DNA from: Macrosoma leucophasiata
Taxonomy: Eukaryota; Arthropoda; Insecta; Lepidoptera; Hedylidae
Reading direction: 5' to 3'
Assembly: GCA_036365455.1 (NCBI GenBank)
Contig: JAWQUS010000008.1
Coordinates: forward strand, 14,429,501-14,493,500
DNA: 64,000 nt
A model generated the notes under the pieces. The model was not told the origin of the DNA. It ran no database searches and saw nothing but the letters and a program-made list of their open reading frames with translations. The translations under genes and the position numbers were made by a program. Of this stretch, positions 60,140 through 64,000 are shown in pieces. How positions within the stretch are numbered: the first letter of the stretch is position 1; each line of letters starts with the position of its first letter.

Positions 60140-60980
60140 AGCTTTTGAATAGACGTTTCAAAGACAATATAGAGGTATTTATTTTTCCTATACATGTTGA
60201 AATAACAATAAGAAAACTAGTCATCATCCCCATTAACGCATATTGTTATGTAGTAAAAACGAAATAAAATAGGTTTACATTAATGTAACAAAATAAATAA
60301 AACTTTAAAAATTACAAATAGAAATATTTGATCGTAATAAGATAATTGTAGGTATTTTCTTATCGATTAGATAATATTAACACAAAAAACAAAGCTAAGT
60401 ACTAAAACCAAATACTGTAAGCCTTACTAAAAATACTTTCAAAGGATCATGGCAAGATTTGTAAAATAAATTTAGATAAAGGTCGAAGGTGAAATATCTT
60501 TGAAATACTTATTATATTCCGACGTTAAAAATATTTTTACCTCACCAGAATAAAACAATAAAAAAGAAATTAATTAGGTAAGTACCTTCTGTTGGTAGGA
60601 TACCTAGAATAATTTTATTCCGAAGAGGTAGAATAATTTGTTAAACCTACTGGGAAATCTAATGGGAATGTGTGAACTGAATTTGCTGGTCTGTTTTTTT
60701 TTCAACAGTAAAATCGAGTTGGCCTAATTACTTATCTGCCTTAGATATACACATTGATTGGTGTATAAACTAAATAAATTGATCAGCGATGGTCTTACAA
60801 TAATGAATATTATAAATAATTTGAATATAAAATACTCAATAATAAACTTCAAAATAATAATAACTAAGAATATAAGTAGTTATTGTGTTTGTACAACCAT
60901 AACAAAATTATATAGCTATCAAGTACCTACATTATTTTAAGTATTCACATTGTATAGGTATATAACCAATAATAAAAAAA
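60140..60980. other. AT-rich intergenic sequence
   Basis: Nothing recognised. Confidence 0.35.
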
Positions 60981-60984
60981 AATA

Positions 60985-61178
60985 CGCTTGCACGCCCCAC
61001 AGTAGGTATAAACCTGTGTCGTGGGTGCCGTTGTACAAATACAACACATGTCATACACAAACCGAAACAAATATCTGTAGGCTATATAAATATTTGTCCC
61101 GGTGCGAGGATCGAACCCGCGACCCTTCGAATCAAACGGTCATCTCACACCGCTGGACTAACTGGATCGTCCAATTTA
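60985..61178 (-). mobile_element. tRNA-derived SINE
   Basis: On the minus strand an A box (TAGTCCAGCGG, 61160-61150) and a B box (GGTTCGATCC, 61117-61108) are correctly ordered and spaced in a tRNA-like head ending CACCGGGACA. A non-tRNA body follows (AAATATTTATATAGCC ... GGCACCCACGACACAGG). Pol III transcription is inferred. Confidence 0.75.
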
Positions 61179-61547
61179 TCAATTGAAGATGTATTTAGAT
61201 TATTACAATTATATTTTTATTTGATGATAGGTAGGTACTTACAATATTATAATGTAAAACACATCTAATGTTTCTGTCATGTGTAGGTAATGAACTATCA
61301 ACGCATAGCTGCGAAACATAATATCTATTCAATAAGTATTTAGAAAAGCTGAAGTATTAATTTTTGAATCTATAACTACTTATCACATTCAGTACGGAAA
61401 ATTAAACTAGTTCTTGGAGTCAGTAATTTCCATTTTCTATAACTGCAACCTTCAAATTGTGACACCCATCACACTAAAGTGTCACTCGGAACCACCCCGA
61501 ACCAACTAACGTAAACTCCCCAATCATATTTAAGTAAGTAAATAATA

Positions 61548-62031
61548 GGTTAAGATCCCACTGCCGAATCATTTCGTTCATCCAGATATGCTGCAAACCT
61601 AATTTGTACCGAAAGTATTTTTAATTAAATTATTTTATTTTTGATAGCCAGCTACTCTTATATGCGGCCGTTTTTATTTGGCACCCGTATATCATAATAC
61701 TGAGAAAAAAAATGCTTTAATTTGATGTATAAATAATACATGTAGGTACGTTATGGATTCGGGGCGGAACGAAAATATGTAAGGGCGGCCAAGTGCGTAA
61801 CGACAGACGTGATTTTTCAGTCTTTTCACATATTTCCGAGAAGTGGACGATATTTTATTAAAAAAAATAAGTAAAAAAATACTTTTCCAAAAAAATATAT
61901 AAAAAATACTTGCGGCCATTTTCTGATAGGCAACCTTGTGAATATATATTCTCTAGATTCTAAATAGGTGTAAAAATTAGGTTTGTAGCATATCTGGATG
62001 AATGAAATGATTCTGCAGTGGGATCCTAACC
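61548..62031. mobile_element. TA-flanked MITE (family A), copy 3
   Basis: Begins GGTTAAGATCCCACTGC and ends GCAGTGGGATCCTAACC. TA at both sides (61546-61547, 62032-62033). 484 bp. ORFs within it are AT-rich by-products. Confidence 0.9.
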
Positions 62032-62204
62032 TATAACCTTCCCTATCATCATAAGCGCAAGCACCATCTTGCTGTCTGGTTGCTTCTCTATACCTGACCT
62101 TTATGGTTGCTTTGAAAGTCATAGATTTTCTTAAAAGAAACTTGGATATTTGTGATAATATTATTACAATTCTTGTGGTAAGATTTTTGATGTCATGGAG
62201 TGGC

Positions 62205-62440
62205 AAACGAGGATACAGTTAATATTTATGGTAAGTCAATACTGTAGCCTATAAACGTCTGCATAAAACCAGAGTTTTCAATGCAGGTGCGTTGTCACTT
62301 CTAAGATCTAAATTGTCATACCTCTGTGCCAGAAATTACAGGGCCACATATTACCAGACCGGGACACGATAACGCTGAATATACCATTTAAGCGGCAAGT
62401 AGATTATGTAATGTGGTGGTGCCTCTGGTAAAAGTCAATA
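62205..62440. repeat. Dispersed repeat (family N) copy
   Basis: TGGCAAACGAGGATACAGTT ... GTGCCAGAAATTACAGGGCC ... TAATGTGGTGGTGCCTCTGG, collinear with 32255-32420 plus 36660-36760. Confidence 0.65.
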
Positions 62441-62928
62441 AAAGAAGATATATATGGTTTCAACAAAAATTAAATAAAAAGTTAATAATTTTTTTAAGTC
62501 AAAGGAACGTAAAGCCGCCGGCGTCTCCTGAACAAATGAAAATCAATTGTCATATTTTTCGCGTGACATGACGGATTTAAAAGTATATAAGCACTATAGC
62601 GCCCTTCTCGATATACCTATGTTCCTCTCCATTTAGTAAAAGAGGGTAAAAGACAGCCTTGCAATAAATCTATTTTAGACCCAAGTCAAATCAAGGAGGG
62701 GCAATCACAATCATAGGAGGGGTCTTTTGTAAAGTACAACCGCCTGCCAACGTTATACCGCACCGACTTGGCTAAATGAAGTATAAACAGCAAAAGCGTA
62801 AAAAAAAGTACTGAATGGGTACATTTACAGGGCCCAAGAAAATAACACTAAAAGGCAATAACATTCCTTTAACTTAGGAAAATATATTGTAATTTAACAA
62901 AAACCATTTGTTTCTAATATTTATTCAT
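62441..62928. other. AT-rich intergenic sequence
   Basis: Nothing recognised. Confidence 0.35.
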
Positions 62929-63125
62929 CACTAGCTGTGCCCACGACTTCGCCCGCGTAAAAATTTATGATTGTTCAATATTTAGTATAAAAGCGCAGTT
63001 AGTATAAAAGTAGCCTAAGTTACTACTTATTACATCAGCTATCTGCCAGTGAAAGTCCCGTCAAAATCGTCCAGCCGTGTCCAAGATTTGCCCCGCCAAA
63101 CAGACAGACAGGCAAAAATTGTAAA
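62929..63125 (+). repeat. LINE/SINE 3'-end fragment
   Basis: CACTAGCTGTGCCCACGACT ... TATCTGCCAGTGAAAGTCCC ... ATCGTCCAGCCGTGTC, then GACAGACAG and AAAAATTG. Same architecture as the fragments at 13600 and 19659. Confidence 0.7.
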
Positions 63126-64000
63126 AAATGTTGTTTTGGTATAAGTACCGTGTTCATACATATGCATTTAGTAAAAAGCGATTATTTTTATATTACTAAC
63201 AGACACTCCAATTTTATTTATTTGTATAGATTTTCACTAGGCTGTTTTGTTTGGGTCGCCACTCTTGGTAATTAATGCACATATTTTTCGTATTGTCTAC
63301 TGCTAAAACTGTTTGAGAAATATATCGGTTAGACGAAATAAGTAAGTGTTCAGTTTTTTTGCACAATAATTGAATCTGGAAATGAATGGAAAGGAATGCT
63401 TTCTTAAATATTTTTAGGGCCCTATCACCAATAGAATGAGATGTAGATATCATACATATATAGATCATTTATATTGATACCTACTATATTGATATAAGGT
63501 CAACATAGGCCATAGGGTAAGGAAAATCTAAATTCTATACAGTGCTCTAATTAATATGGACAACGATGTTCTAAAACACGTTTTACAGACATATGTATAA
63601 ATAGATATTCAACATGAAAGCACATCAAAATATCTCAATTGTGTTTAGGTTCGGTTACACCAAAATATATGCTAAGGTATCTTCGTAAAAGGAGATGTTG
63701 CAAAAATGTATGGACCTCCGGCCATGTATTGTACACAATATCATTAACAGGCGAAATCAATATAAAAACGTTTTTTTCTGCATATATTCACTTATTTAGC
63801 TTTGCTTGCAGTTACAAAACATTATTTGCAGTTAGAATCGCAACTCAAAACCAACAATGTAAATATGGTGGGCGATGTCATTTTGACATCTTCATTTTTT
63901 TAATTGTTTTTTGACTTTAAAGTACTTGGAGAAAAAAGTAATATTTTCTTAATACTATCGAAATCGATTTCATGTGTTAAAACAAAAAAAAAATATACTA
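63126..64000. other. AT-rich sequence to the window end
   Basis: No gene supported. The ORF at 63639-63914 has no domain; a GGTTCGGTTACACCAAAATA motif near 63651 recalls the TIR at 55139. Confidence 0.35.

Overview
This is an AT-rich eukaryotic window with spliced genes, almost certainly from an insect and most likely a moth or butterfly. The kinase exons read very close to Drosophila Tricornered. The repeats (RTE-type LINE tails, Penelope-like and BEL/Pao elements, many TIR elements, 'CTAGCTGTCCCGG'-headed LINE tails) are of the kind that fills lepidopteran genomes. No bacterial feature and no CRISPR array is present. Most of the DNA is transposon-derived or featureless.

Three genes are supported. 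(1) 131-413, minus: a candidate first coding exon with a good splice donor; the rest of the gene lies off the left edge. (2) 12609-19475, plus: a complete, phase-consistent 10-exon gene for a 426-residue secreted protein with eight mature cysteines and four N-glycosylation sequons; I do not recognise the family. (3) 29959-42440, plus: a nine-exon gene for an NDR-family Ser/Thr kinase (tricornered, trc; STK38 in vertebrates), 459 residues, with a possible upstream exon at 23818-23898. A divergent tRNA-Leu(AAG) lies in its longest intron.

Mobile DNA, left to right. A 7.4-kb BEL/Pao retrotransposon (2617-10022, minus) has apparently identical 325-bp LTRs and a 5-bp target duplication. It sits inside an older repeat whose uninterrupted relative is at about 59.6-60.1 kb, and it carries one in-frame stop and one frameshift. 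A GC-rich TIR element (10404-11404) is interrupted by a TA-flanked MITE (10542-11038), which has relatives at 49.3 and 61.5 kb. At least six 3'-end pieces of one RTE-type LINE are scattered about (11.5, 14.3, 15.8, 22.2, 30.6 and 35.1 kb). A hAT-like MITE family has five copies between 28.6 and 53.7 kb, three with perfect 8-bp target duplications. A retroposon family has three copies (22.9, 41.6 and 57.9 kb), each with a target duplication. A Penelope-like element with RT and GIY-YIG pieces lies at 55.2-56.5 kb.

The repeats and genes interact in places. A Penelope terminal fragment ends 10 bp before the exon 8 acceptor of the secreted-protein gene. A MITE ends about 34 bp before one trc acceptor, and a perfect 15-bp hairpin lies just upstream of another. 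From 42.9 kb to the right end no host gene can be supported. All calls come from reading the sequence; no database search, alignment program or transcript data were available.
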